From Streptomyces abyssalis (GTDB lineage: Bacteria > Actinomycetota > Actinomycetes > Streptomycetales > Streptomycetaceae): a stretch of 64,000 bases of DNA. Positions 34,412 to 42,768 of the stretch are shown here, one piece after another. Below the pieces are notes generated by a model. The model was not told the origin of the DNA, ran no database searches, and saw nothing but the letters and a program-made list of their open reading frames with translations. The position numbers and the translations under genes are program-made. Within the stretch, counting starts at the first letter, position 1; every line of letters starts with the position of its first letter. Location: positions 62,729 to 126,728 of the forward strand of contig NZ_LJGT01000041.1 of the NCBI RefSeq assembly GCF_001751365.1. The letters are read 5' to 3'.

Positions 34412-34660
34412 GAGCAGCTCCCGTGCTCCGAGCGATCCCGATGGTCCCCTCAGGTCCTGTCCGGTGCACTGACAGACGGTACTGCCGCGGCCACTGTTTG
34501 CGCCCTCAACGGATTCACTTTTAGCACACACGTATAGACCCTGAGCTGGGCAACTTCCCGATATGCCGGACGATTTACGGTCAATCGCCGCGCTCCGGCC
34601 GGGGTGCGGCACAGGCCTTCACCGGCCGCTCGGGCGGCGACCCCCTCGTACGCCAACGGC

Positions 34661-34694
34661 AGGAGCCCCCGCCGGTATCCCGGCAGGGGCTCCT
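34661..34694 (-). terminator. Terminator of the cold-shock gene
   Basis: Stem of 15 bp with one mismatch: arms start AGGAGCCCC (34661-34675) and end GGGGCTCCT (34680-34694), tetraloop TATC. It begins 19 nt after the cold-shock gene stop. Confidence 0.8.
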
Positions 34695-34712
34695 TGGGTG
34701 GTGCGACTCAGG

Positions 34713-34916
34713 TCACTGAGGGGTGACGTTCTCCGCCTGCGGCCCCTTCGGACCCTGGGTCACGTCGAAGCTCACGAGCTGGTTCTCCTCCAGGGAGCGG
34801 AAGCCAGTCGCGTTGATCGCGGAGTAGTGGACGAAGACATCGGGACCGCCGCCGTCCTGGGCGATGAAGCCAAAGCCCTTTTCAGCGTTGAACCACTTGA
34901 CGGTTCCGGTAGCCAT
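34713..34916 (-). CDS. Cold-shock domain protein (CspA family)
   Basis: Small single-stranded nucleic-acid-binding protein of 67 residues, the standard CspA size. RNP1 is KGFGFIAQDG and RNP2 is VFVHYSAI, both intact with the usual aromatic residues. The start MATGTVKWFNAEKG and the end VTQGPKGPQAENV are canonical. AAGGAGG lies a few bases before the ATG. An apparently long leader upstream contains a hairpin at 34987-35015, which suits post-transcriptional control known for this family. It is divergent from mqnA. Confidence 0.97.
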   Translation of the reverse strand: MATGTVKWFNAEKGFGFIAQDGGGPDVFVHYSAINATGFRSLEENQLVSFDVTQGPKGPQAENVTPQ

Positions 34917-34986
34917 AAGCCCTCCTTGGGCCTATAAGGGTCGCCCTGCTCCCAGAACCCCGCTAAGAAGTCTCTGAAAACGACGA

Positions 34987-35015
34987 GAGCCCGCGGTCAC
35001 ATGCTCCGCAGGCTC
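34987..35015 (-). promoter_or_regulatory. Hairpin in the cold-shock gene leader
   Basis: Arms GAGCCCGCGG and CCGCAGGCTC (9 of 10 pairs) with a 9-nt loop, 71 nt upstream of the csp start codon. The flanking leader is A-rich and open (several GAAAAC- and AAGGAAACC-like stretches on the plus strand). It could be a thermosensing or stability element, or an attenuator. Confidence 0.5.
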
Positions 35016-35203
35016 TGTACTGCAAGGAAACCAAACTGCAACTTGCGGCGAGCCTAGCACGGTGCCGCGTGCCGCGGAAGGGCCGACGATCTCGGCCGTG
35101 CGCTGCTCGGTTTCCCCCACCGCGGGCCCGCCGGGAACCGGGCCGCACCCGGCGTGCCGGGGCTGTGCCAGGTCGCCGCGGCGTGCGGCGTACGCTCCCG
35201 GGT

Positions 35204-36076
35204 GTGACTGAGTTTCCGAGGGTTGCCAGATCCCGCCCGCGTGTGGGGCACATCCAGTTCCTCAACTGTCTGCCGCTCTACTGGGGCCTTGTTCACACCG
35301 GCTCGCTGCTGGATCTGGAGCTCACGAGGGACACGCCGGAAAAGCTGAGCGACCAGCTGGTGAACGGGGATCTGGATATCGGCCCCGTCACCCTCGTCGA
35401 ATTCCTCAGGAATGCCGATCAGCTCGTCGCGCTTCCGGATATCGCGGTCGGCTGTGACGGCCCGGTCATGTCCTGCGAGATCGTCTCCCGCGTCCCGCTG
35501 GACCGGCTGGACGGCGCGAAGGTCGCGCTCGGATCCACCTCACGTACGTCGGTACGGCTGGCCCGGCTGCTGCTTTCCGAGCGGTTCGGCGTACGGCCCG
35601 ACTACTTCACGTGCGAGCCCGACCTGGAACGGATGATGAGCGAGGCCGACGCCGCCGTCGTCATCGGCGACCTCGGGCTGCGCGCTTATCTGCGCAACCT
35701 GCCCGAGCCCGGTCTGGAGGTCCACGACCTGGGAGAGCTCTGGAAGGAGTGGACGGGCCTGCCGTTCGTCATGGCGGTCTGGGCCGTACGCCGCGACTAC
35801 CTGGCACGTCATCCGGAGACGGTCCGGGAGGTGCACCGCGGCTTCCTCTCCTCCCGCGACCTCGCGCTGGAGGAGGTCGCCAAGGTGGCCGAGCACGCGG
35901 CGCGCTGGGAGGTCTTCGAACCGCCCGTGCTGGAGCGGTACTTCACCACACTCGACTTCCGGCTCGGCGGCCGGCAGCTGCAGGGCGTCGCCGAGTTCGT
36001 ACGCCGCACCGCCGCCGCCGGCGACTATCCCGCGGACGTACGGGTCGACCTGCTGCACGGGCCCGGGCGGGGCTGA
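35204..36076 (+). CDS. mqnA: Chorismate dehydratase MqnA
   Basis: First enzyme of the futalosine route to menaquinone: dehydrates chorismate to 3-enolpyruvylbenzoate. It has 290 residues with the periplasmic-binding-protein-like two-lobe fold of the family. VGHIQFLNCLPLYWGL at the N-terminus, SDQLVNGDLDIGPVTLVEFL, ALGSTSRTSVRLARLLL, AAVVIGDLGLRAY, and DLGELWKEWTGLPFVMAVW are the conserved blocks lining the active site. The GTG at 35204 has no ribosome site. A TACGCT -10-like box ends 7 nt before it, which fits a leaderless transcript. It is followed 96 nt downstream by mqnC. Confidence 0.95.
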   Translation: MTEFPRVARSRPRVGHIQFLNCLPLYWGLVHTGSLLDLELTRDTPEKLSDQLVNGDLDIGPVTLVEFLRNADQLVALPDIAVGCDGPVMSCEIVSRVPLDRLDGAKVALGSTSRTSVRLARLLLSERFGVRPDYFTCEPDLERMMSEADAAVVIGDLGLRAYLRNLPEPGLEVHDLGELWKEWTGLPFVMAVWAVRRDYLARHPETVREVHRGFLSSRDLALEEVAKVAEHAARWEVFEPPVLERYFTTLDFRLGGRQLQGVAEFVRRTAAAGDYPADVRVDLLHGPGRG

Positions 36077-36172
36077 GCCCGGCCGGGGCGCGGGCCGAAG
36101 GTGCCCGGGAAGGCTGGCGTACGCTGGCCGGGCAAGGGAAATGCCGCCAGCCACCTCCGGAGGGACGCCCCG

Positions 36173-37369
36173 GTGCCCGAAACCGCCGACCGTCAGGCCG
36201 TTCTCGACCGTGCTGCCGAGGGCGGCCGTATCACCCCCGAGGAAGCGCTCGACCTCTACCGCTCCGCGCCGCTGCACGCGCTCGGCGCGGCCGCCGACGC
36301 CGCCAGGCGCAAGCGCTACGCGGGCACGGAGCACATCGCGACGTACATCATCGAGCGGAACATCAACTACACCAACTCGTGCGTCACCGCGTGCAAGTTC
36401 TGCGCCTTCTACGCCTCGCCGAAGAGCGAGGACGTATGGACGCGTGACCTCGACGACATTCTCCGCCGCTGTGCCGAGACGGTCGAACTCGGCGGCACCC
36501 AGGTCATGTTCCAGGGCGGCCACCACCCGGACTACGGCGTGGAGTACTACGAGGAGCACTTCGCGGCGATCAAGGAGCGCTTCCCGGAGCTGGTGATCCA
36601 CTCCCTCGGCGCGTCCGAGGTTGAGCACATGGCGAAGATCTCCGGGGTGACACCCGAGGAGGCGATCCGCCGCATCCACGCCGCGGGCCTCGACTCGTTC
36701 GCCGGCGCGGGTGCGGAGCTGCTGCCCGCGCGGGCGCGCAAGGCCATCGCCCCGCTCAAGGAGTCCGGTGAGCGCTGGCTGGAGATCATGGAGACGGCGC
36801 ACAACCTCGGCGTCGAGTCCACCTCGACGATGCTGATGGGTACGGGTGAGACGAACGCCGAGCGGATCGAGCACCTGCGGATGATCCGCGACGTGCAGGA
36901 CCGTACGGGAGGCTTCCGCGCCTTCATCCCGTACACGTACCAGCCGGAGAACAACCATCTGAAGGGGCAGACGCAGGCCACGCTCTTCGAGTACCTGCGC
37001 ATGATCGCCGTCGCGCGGCTCTTCTTCGACAACGTGGCGCACATCCAGGGCTCCTGGCTCACGACCGGCAAGGAGGTCGGCCAGCTCTCGCTGCACTACG
37101 GCGCCGACGACCTCGGCTCGGTGATGCTGGAGGAGAACGTGGTCTCCATGGCCGGCGCGAAGCACCGTTCGAACCGGATGGAGCTGCTCGGCCTGATCCG
37201 CTCCGCGGACCGGGTCCCGGCGCAGCGAAGCACGACGTACGAGCACCTGGCCGTCCACGAGGACCCGGCGGACGACCCCGCCGACGACCGCGTGGTCTCG
37301 CACTTCTCGTCGACGGCGATCGCCGGCGGCAGCGCACACCCGGAACTCAACCTGATCGAGGCGAAGTAG
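36173..37369 (+). CDS. mqnC: Cyclic dehypoxanthinyl futalosine synthase MqnC (radical SAM)
   Basis: Radical SAM enzyme that cyclises dehypoxanthinyl futalosine in menaquinone synthesis. It has 398 residues, the normal size. The iron-sulfur motif C-x3-C-x2-C is Cys70, Cys74, Cys77 in NSCVTACKFCAFY. GGTQVMFQGGHHPDYG, SLGASEVEHMA, AGLDSFAGAGAELL and STSTMLMGTGET follow in family order. GGAGG lies 9 nt before the GTG at 36173. A TACGCT box at 36119-36124, the same hexamer as before mqnA, may give it its own promoter. Adjacent to mqnA. Confidence 0.96.
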   Translation: MPETADRQAVLDRAAEGGRITPEEALDLYRSAPLHALGAAADAARRKRYAGTEHIATYIIERNINYTNSCVTACKFCAFYASPKSEDVWTRDLDDILRRCAETVELGGTQVMFQGGHHPDYGVEYYEEHFAAIKERFPELVIHSLGASEVEHMAKISGVTPEEAIRRIHAAGLDSFAGAGAELLPARARKAIAPLKESGERWLEIMETAHNLGVESTSTMLMGTGETNAERIEHLRMIRDVQDRTGGFRAFIPYTYQPENNHLKGQTQATLFEYLRMIAVARLFFDNVAHIQGSWLTTGKEVGQLSLHYGADDLGSVMLEENVVSMAGAKHRSNRMELLGLIRSADRVPAQRSTTYEHLAVHEDPADDPADDRVVSHFSSTAIAGGSAHPELNLIEAK

Positions 37370-37478
37370 CCCCTGGCGGGGGTAGCACCGGAATCGCCCC
37401 GCACATCCGTTTCCGGGCCGGGCCACGCCCCTGCGACGGCGGCGACGGAAGTCGAGGCCCGAGAGACCGGGAGAGCGC

Positions 37479-38447
37479 GTGCGACTGGCGCTGGACGCAC
37501 TGTTCGCCTACGTGCCCGCGGAGCACGTCGGCGAAGCCCGTGACTTCCGCAGGTCGAGGGCGGCAGGCCGTGGCCCCGGCACCCTGGAGGAGCTGAGGGA
37601 GGCACGAGCGAGGAGGTCCGCTCCGGCTGCCGCCGATCCGCCTGCCGTCGAAGAGACGGTCGAAGCCGCGGGAACGCGCGTCCCTGTACGGATCTTCAAG
37701 CCTGCGGACGGTCCGCCGCGGGGCGTCTTCCTGGACATCCACGGCGGCGGCTTCTACATGGACTCCGCGGCGCGAGGCGACAGACGCAACCGCGAACTCG
37801 CAGACTCCCTGCAACTCGCCGTCGTCAGCGTCGACTACCGGCTGGCCCCTGAACACCCCTGGCCGGCGGCACCCGACGACTGTGAGGCCGCGGCGCTCTG
37901 GCTCGTCGAAGAAGCCGACGCCCGCTTCGGAACGTCCCGCCTCGCGATCGGCGGGAACTCCGCCGGAGCCACCCTCGCCCTGGCGACCCTGCTGCGGCTG
38001 AGAGACAGAGGCGCCGTCGCCCCGTTCGCCGGCGCCGCACTCCAGTTCGGCGCCTACGACTTGAGCGGACGCACCCCGGCCGGCCGGCTCATCGCGGACG
38101 AATACTTCATCCAGGCGTACGCCGGCCATGTGGAAGACCGCACCCTTCCCGACATCTCTCCCGTCTACGGAGTCCTCGGCGGGCTTCCCCCGACGCTGCT
38201 GATCGTCGGAAGCGAGGACGTGCTGCTGGAGGACAACCTCGCGATGGCGGGCCGGTTGTCGGCGGCCGGCAACGACGTCGAGGTCCGGGTCTATCCCGAG
38301 TCACTTCACGGCTTCACCGGCCACCCCACGGCCATCGCCAGGACGGCGGCCGGCGACGTCGGCTCCTGGCTGCGCGGCCGGATCACCCGACGCCTTCCCA
38401 CCCCGCCGCCGCGCCCGCCGCGGTGTGGCGGGACAATGGGCCGGTGA
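37479..38447 (+). CDS. Alpha/beta-hydrolase fold-3 esterase (HSL family)
   Basis: Cytoplasmic serine esterase of the hormone-sensitive-lipase family, 322 residues. Oxyanion motif HGGGFYMD, SVDYRLAPEHPWPAAPDDCEAA, nucleophile Ser in AIGGNSAGATLAL, acid in VGSEDVLLEDN and catalytic His in YPESLHGFTGHPTAI are all present. GTG at 37479 has a GGGAGAG ribosome site. Its stop overlaps the menG start by 4 nt, so the two are translationally coupled. The last ~20 residues are Pro/Arg-rich, as if the frame had been extended to reach menG. Involvement in menaquinone synthesis (for example futalosine-derivative processing) is not shown; substrate unknown. Confidence 0.88.
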   Translation: MRLALDALFAYVPAEHVGEARDFRRSRAAGRGPGTLEELREARARRSAPAAADPPAVEETVEAAGTRVPVRIFKPADGPPRGVFLDIHGGGFYMDSAARGDRRNRELADSLQLAVVSVDYRLAPEHPWPAAPDDCEAAALWLVEEADARFGTSRLAIGGNSAGATLALATLLRLRDRGAVAPFAGAALQFGAYDLSGRTPAGRLIADEYFIQAYAGHVEDRTLPDISPVYGVLGGLPPTLLIVGSEDVLLEDNLAMAGRLSAAGNDVEVRVYPESLHGFTGHPTAIARTAAGDVGSWLRGRITRRLPTPPPRPPRCGGTMGR

Positions 38448-39136
38448 CCCGAGCATCTCTGGACAAGCAGCCGCACGAAGTCGCCGCGATGTTCGACGAC
38501 GTCGCCGCGCGGTACGACCTCACCAACGACGTGCTCTCCCTGGGGCAGGCGCGGCTGTGGCGGTGTGCCGTCGCAAGGGCCGTCGACGCGCGGCCCGGTG
38601 AGCGCGTCCTCGATCTGGCCGCCGGCACAGGCACCTCTTCGCAGCCGTTCGCCGCGGCGGGCGCGTACACGGTGCCGTGCGACTTCAGCCTCGGGATGCT
38701 GGCGGAGGGCAAGAAGCGCCACCCGTGGATGCCCTTCACCGCCGGCGACGCGACGCGGCTGCCCTTCGGCGACGGCGTGTTCGACGCCGTGACGATCTCG
38801 TTCGGGCTGCGCAACGTGCATGACACGGACGGCGCCCTGCGGGAGCTGCACCGCGTCACCGCGCCCGGCGGCCGCGTCGTCATCTGCGAGTTCAGCCACC
38901 CCACCTGGGCGCCGTTCCGCACGGTCTACACGGAGTACCTGATGCGGGCGCTGCCGCCGGTCGCCAGGGCCGTCTCCTCCAGCCCGGACGCGTACGTCTA
39001 TCTCGCCGAGTCCATCCGCGCCTGGCCGGACCAGCCCGCGCTCGCCCGTCACCTGCAGCAGGCAGGCTGGGCGAAGGTGGCCTGGCGGGACCTGACGGGC
39101 GGCGTGGTGGCCCTGCACCGCGGCGTACGGCCCTAG
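38444..39136 (+). CDS. menG: Demethylmenaquinone methyltransferase
   Basis: SAM-dependent C-methyltransferase completing menaquinone from demethylmenaquinone (UbiE/MenG family), 230 residues. VAAMFDDVAARYDLTNDVLSLGQ is the family N-terminus. The SAM site is RVLDLAAGTGTSSQPF (about 54-69). DFSLGMLAEGKKR, AGDATRLPFGDGVFDAVTIS and FGLRNVHDTDGALRELHRV follow, then GGRVVICEFS. It is coupled to the esterase by a GTGA overlap and followed by menJ 136 nt downstream. Confidence 0.95.
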   Translation: MTRASLDKQPHEVAAMFDDVAARYDLTNDVLSLGQARLWRCAVARAVDARPGERVLDLAAGTGTSSQPFAAAGAYTVPCDFSLGMLAEGKKRHPWMPFTAGDATRLPFGDGVFDAVTISFGLRNVHDTDGALRELHRVTAPGGRVVICEFSHPTWAPFRTVYTEYLMRALPPVARAVSSSPDAYVYLAESIRAWPDQPALARHLQQAGWAKVAWRDLTGGVVALHRGVRP

Positions 39137-39272
39137 CGGTCCCGGCCGTTCCCGGCCGTCGCGGGCGGCGTGAGCCGCCGCATCCTCCTGGCCCCGGCCG
39201 CCCCCGGACCGCCGGGCTCAGCCGTCCTCTTAGACTGCAACTGCCCAGTACCCAGCCTTTGCGGGAGTCCTA

Positions 39273-40556
39273 GTGACTGACACCGTCACCTCCGAGCGGA
39301 CCGCCGATGTGATCGTCGTAGGTGCCGGCCCCGCCGGGGCCACGACCGCCTACCACCTGGCCCGCAGCGGCCTCGATGTCCTGCTGCTGGAGAAGACCGC
39401 CTTCCCGCGCGAGAAGGTGTGCGGCGACGGCCTCACGCCACGCGCCGCCAAGCAGCTGGTCGCCATGGGCATCGACATCTCCGAGGAGGCGGGCTGGCTG
39501 CGCAACAAGGGCCTGCGCATCATCGGCGGCGGGCAGCGCCTCGAACTCGACTGGCCGGAGCTGGCCAGCTACCCGGACTACGGACTCGTCCGCAAGCGCG
39601 ACGACTTCGACGAGCAGCTCGCCCGGCAGGCCGAGAAGGCCGGCGCCCGCATGCACGAGCGGTGCAACGTCGGAGAGCCGATCCTGGACTCCGCGGGCCG
39701 CATCACCGGCGTCCACGCGAAGCTCGGCGAGGAGAAGACCCCGGTCACCTTCCACGCTCCGCTCGTCGTCGCCGCCGACGGCAACTCCACGCGCCTCTCC
39801 CTCAAGATGGGCCTGCACAGGCGCGAGGACCGCCCGATGGGCGTCGCCGTCCGTACGTACTTCACCTCCCCGCGCCACGACGACGACTACCTGGAGTCCT
39901 GGCTGGAGCTGTGGGACCGGCGGGGCGCGCAGGACCGCCTGCTGCCCGGCTACGGCTGGGTGTTCGGCATGGGCGACGGCACCAGCAACGTCGGCCTGGG
40001 CGTCCTCAACACCTCGGAGGACTTCAAGGACCTGGACTGGCGGGAGATCCTCAAGGCGTGGACCGCCTCCATGCCCGAGGAGTGGGGATACACCCCCGAG
40101 AACATGACGGGCCCCATCCGCGGCGCCGCGCTCCCCATGGCCTTCAACCGGCAGCCGCACTACACGCGCGGGCTGCTGCTCGTCGGCGACGCGGGCGGCC
40201 TGGTGAACCCGTTCAACGGCGAAGGCATCGCGTACGCCATGGAGTCGGGCGTCGTCGCCGCGGAGACCGTCGTACAGGCGCACGCGCGCACCACCCCCGC
40301 ACAGCGCGAACTGGCCCTGCGGCGCTACCCGAAGATCCTCAAGGAGACCTACGGGGGCTACTACACGCTGGGCCGGGCGTTCGTGAAGCTCATCGGCAAC
40401 CCGAAGGTGATGAAGGTCGCGACCGAACGCGGACTCTCACACCCGCTGCTGATGCGCTTCGCGCTGAAGATGCTGGCCAACTTGACCGACCCGTCGGGCG
40501 GCGACGCCATGGACCGGGTCATCAACGGCCTCAGCAAGGTCGCTCCGCGCGCATAG
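39273..40556 (+). CDS. menJ: Geranylgeranyl reductase family flavoprotein, menaquinone isoprenyl reductase (MenJ-like)
   Basis: FAD-dependent reductase that saturates an isoprene unit of menaquinone, giving the partly hydrogenated MK-9(Hn) type typical of actinobacteria. It has 427 residues. The FAD dinucleotide motif VIVVGAGPAGATTAYHLA is at about 13-30. KVCGDGLTPRAAKQL holds the conserved Cys-Gly-Asp of the family, and LLLVGDAGGLVNPFNGEGIAYAMESG is the second FAD block. The family also includes chlorophyll and archaeal lipid reductases; placement next to menG argues for MenJ. GTG at 39273 has GGGAG upstream. A strong terminator follows. Confidence 0.92.
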   Translation: MTDTVTSERTADVIVVGAGPAGATTAYHLARSGLDVLLLEKTAFPREKVCGDGLTPRAAKQLVAMGIDISEEAGWLRNKGLRIIGGGQRLELDWPELASYPDYGLVRKRDDFDEQLARQAEKAGARMHERCNVGEPILDSAGRITGVHAKLGEEKTPVTFHAPLVVAADGNSTRLSLKMGLHRREDRPMGVAVRTYFTSPRHDDDYLESWLELWDRRGAQDRLLPGYGWVFGMGDGTSNVGLGVLNTSEDFKDLDWREILKAWTASMPEEWGYTPENMTGPIRGAALPMAFNRQPHYTRGLLLVGDAGGLVNPFNGEGIAYAMESGVVAAETVVQAHARTTPAQRELALRRYPKILKETYGGYYTLGRAFVKLIGNPKVMKVATERGLSHPLLMRFALKMLANLTDPSGGDAMDRVINGLSKVAPRA

Positions 40557-40634
40557 GCGCATAGGCGCGTACGCGCGCAGCGCGCCCAGCCGCGCGAGGA
40601 GCTCCGCCACGAACAGCTGAAGCCCGAGAACGGG

Positions 40635-40667
40635 CGAAGGCCCCACCGGCAGCCGGTGGGGCCTTCG
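40635..40667. terminator. Strong bidirectional terminator
   Basis: Perfect 15-bp stem CGAAGGCCCCACCGG / CCGGTGGGGCCTTCG with a 3-nt loop, followed on the plus strand by TTG. It separates menJ from the convergent NlpC/P60 gene. Confidence 0.9.
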
Positions 40668-40714
40668 TTGTCCGTGCTGGGGTCTGTGGGACTACGGAGC
40701 TGCGACCGTGCTCC

Positions 40715-41488
40715 TCACTGGAGGCGGACCGCGCCCGACGGCGGGTCGTAGTCCAGGGACTTCTCCACGACGCCCGTGGAGCTGTTCTGCGCGCCGATGA
40801 ACTTGCCGCCGCCGACGTACACGCCCACGTGGTAAGCGCTGCCCGCGCCGCCCCAGTAGAGCATGTCGCCCGGCTGCAGCGAGTCCATGGAGACCGGGGT
40901 CCCCTCGGTGGACTGCGCCTGGGAGGTACGCGGCAGGCTCACGCCGAGCTGCTTGAAGGCGGCCTGGGTCAGGCCGGAGCAGTCGTAGGAGGAAGGCCCG
41001 CTGGCGCCCATCACATAGGACTTGCCGACCTGGGCCTTGAGGAAGCTGATCATCCCGGCGACGTTGCCGCTGCCCGACGGGAGAGCGGTGCGCTCGGTGG
41101 TGCGCGAGGCGCGGGACTCGGCGGCCTGCTTACGGGCGGCCTCTGCCTTGCGTTCGGCGGCCTCGGCCTTCTTCTTGGCCTTGTCCGCCGAGTTCTGTGC
41201 GTTCTCGGTGGCCTTGGCCTCGGCCTGGGTCACCTGACGCTGGAGTGCGTTGGTCTTGAGCGAGTCGGCTGCCTGGGTCGTGGACTCCTCGACGGAGTTG
41301 CTGACCGTGGCCATTTCGACTGTCTCGGCGGCTTCGTCCTGCTTCTCGGCTGCCGAGGACGCCGGGGAGATCGCTGTGGTGAGGGCGACAGCTCCCAAGA
41401 CGCCACCCGTCGCCCCTGCGCGCAGCGCTTTGTTCACGTTGCTGCTGCGGGGTTTCCGGTGTCTGGGTACATGAGCGTTCCGGGACAT
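40715..41488 (-). CDS. Secreted NlpC/P60 peptidoglycan hydrolase
   Basis: Exported cell-wall D,L-endopeptidase, 257 residues. The ATG at 41488 opens a long signal region with basic MSRNAHVPRHRKPRSS and hydrophobic ATGGVLGAVALTTAI. Residues about 45-130 form an Ala/Lys/Glu-rich coiled coil (KKKAEAAERKAEAARKQAAE). The C-terminal NlpC/P60 domain has nucleophile Cys170 in SSYDCSGLTQAAF, catalytic His220 in AYHVGVYVGGG and a third polar residue in GAQN instead of the more common His. DMLYWGG precedes the His as usual. The long upstream gap suggests regulated transcription. Confidence 0.93.
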   Translation of the reverse strand: MSRNAHVPRHRKPRSSNVNKALRAGATGGVLGAVALTTAISPASSAAEKQDEAAETVEMATVSNSVEESTTQAADSLKTNALQRQVTQAEAKATENAQNSADKAKKKAEAAERKAEAARKQAAESRASRTTERTALPSGSGNVAGMISFLKAQVGKSYVMGASGPSSYDCSGLTQAAFKQLGVSLPRTSQAQSTEGTPVSMDSLQPGDMLYWGGAGSAYHVGVYVGGGKFIGAQNSSTGVVEKSLDYDPPSGAVRLQ

Positions 41489-42395
41489 GCGGCATGGATA
41501 GCAGGGCGAGGATGATCCGTTCAAAGAAGGTGCGATGCGCCACAGTGGGCCCGTATTCGTCCAGTTGAGCCCGAGTTGATCTTCCAAGGTCTCGGTAAGG
41601 TCACGGGCGGCGCCCAACTACGCCCCCGTGACCACGCAGTTGTCCGTATTAGGTGCATTACGTCGAGGCCATATCACCTGTGAAGCGGCCTCCGCAAAGA
41701 TGGCAGGGGCTGCCAGCAGGCCGTGTGGTGCAGGTCACATCTCTGCTGTCAACTCTGTTGAGGAATGGGCGATTGAAGCCCTGTCATCCCTTTTGGGTCG
41801 TGCGGAGTCGTTGCGCGAAGCGTGAAGGAAGTGGGCAGGAGGGGTGGTTTGTGCCGCCGTTCACGAACGGTGTGCCCTCCGGTGGCCCCTCGCCCGGCCA
41901 CCGGCCCCTCCGGGGGCTCCCCCGTCCGTCTGCCCGAACCGTTCTGCGGAACCCCGCCCAGGCGGTCTCGTTCCTGATGCGCGCGGGTCTCGTTCGGGTA
42001 TCGGTTGACGCCGGCGGGCGGTCGCGGAGGTGAATTCGCCGGTGCCCGCTCCCGCCCCGCCGCGAGGCCTCTGTGCTCCGCGTACGGCCACTTCGGCGCC
42101 GCGGTCACGAAAGGCCTTACCGGGTCTCCCAGTTGAAGATCATCATCCTTCTGACGTGCGGCTTCGATACCGCGTGTTGGAGATCACAAACCCCTACCGG
42201 GACCCCGTGTCGCAGATCACAGGGCCCGGGCATAAGATGCCTCCCGCAAGGGCTTGTGAACTGCCTCACATAGAAGCGATCTTCGTGGGGAGCGGGACAT
42301 TCGCCCGGCGGACAGCCGGCAGTCAGCGTCGACGGTCCCTCAGGGCCCACCGGTCCGGGAGGGTCCCCAGGGTCGACTGGAAGGAGCGGGGAGCG
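41489..42395. other. Long divergent regulatory region between nlpC and nuoA
   Basis: About 900 nt with no supported gene. A 65-codon plus-strand frame (41628-41825) starting MTTQLSVLGALRRGH is open but has no clear ribosome site. It contains a CRP-like TGTGG-N6-TCACA at 41724-41739, a perfect palindrome CCGTTC-AC-GAACGG at 41857-41870 and the TGTGA-N6-TCACA site at 42256. I looked for a ydaO-type riboswitch in front of the hydrolase and did not see a convincing one. Confidence 0.6.
42256..42271. promoter_or_regulatory. Putative Rex (or CRP) operator upstream of nuoA
   Basis: TGTGAAC-TGC-CTCACA fits the Streptomyces Rex operator consensus TGTGAAC-N3-TTCACA with one mismatch. The same bases are also a perfect TGTGA-N6-TCACA CRP-type site. 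It lies 125 nt upstream of the nuoA start codon. Rex control of nuo is known in S. coelicolor. Confidence 0.7.
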
Positions 42396-42755
42396 GTGAA
42401 CGCCTACACGCCAATCCTTGTACTGGGAGCCATCGCGGCGGGTTTCGCGATCTTCTCGGTGGTCGCGGCATCGGTCATCGGCCCCAAGCGCTACAACCGG
42501 GCCAAGCTGGAGGCGTACGAGTGCGGCATCGAGCCCACTCCGCAGCCGGCGGGCGGCGGGCGTTTCCCGGTCAAGTACTACCTGACGGCGATGCTCTTCA
42601 TCGTCTTCGACATCGAAATCGTCTTTCTCTACCCGTGGGCGGTCCACTTCGACTCCCTCGGGATCTTCGGCCTGGTCGAAATGCTGGTCTTCGTCGCCCT
42701 CATCGGCGTCGCGTACGCCTACGACTGGCGGCGCGGCGGCCTGGAATGGGATTAG
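42396..42755 (+). CDS. nuoA: NADH-quinone oxidoreductase subunit A
   Basis: Membrane-arm subunit of complex I, 119 residues with three helices. The family blocks KLEAYECGIEPTPQP, RFPVKYYLTAMLFIVFDIEIVFLYPWAV and YDWRRGGLEWD are intact; the Cys in Y-E-C-G lies in the loop that moves during turnover. GTG at 42396 has AAGGAG and GGGGAG upstream. First gene of the 14-gene nuo operon. The in-frame ORF to 42030 is not coding. Confidence 0.97.
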   Translation: MNAYTPILVLGAIAAGFAIFSVVAASVIGPKRYNRAKLEAYECGIEPTPQPAGGGRFPVKYYLTAMLFIVFDIEIVFLYPWAVHFDSLGIFGLVEMLVFVALIGVAYAYDWRRGGLEWD

Positions 42756-42768
42756 GGGCAGGTACTCA

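Noticed and set aside
35540..37426. 628-codon minus-strand open frame
   Set aside because: Antisense to mqnA and mqnC, whose proteins are unmistakable.
41489..41640. ydaO-type c-di-AMP riboswitch in front of the NlpC/P60 gene
   Set aside because: Expected because such riboswitches often precede actinobacterial wall hydrolases, but the conserved core is not visible.
41628..41825. 65-codon ORF starting MTTQLSVLG
   Set aside because: No ribosome site at good spacing, no recognisable motif, lies in a regulatory region. Kept only as a remark.
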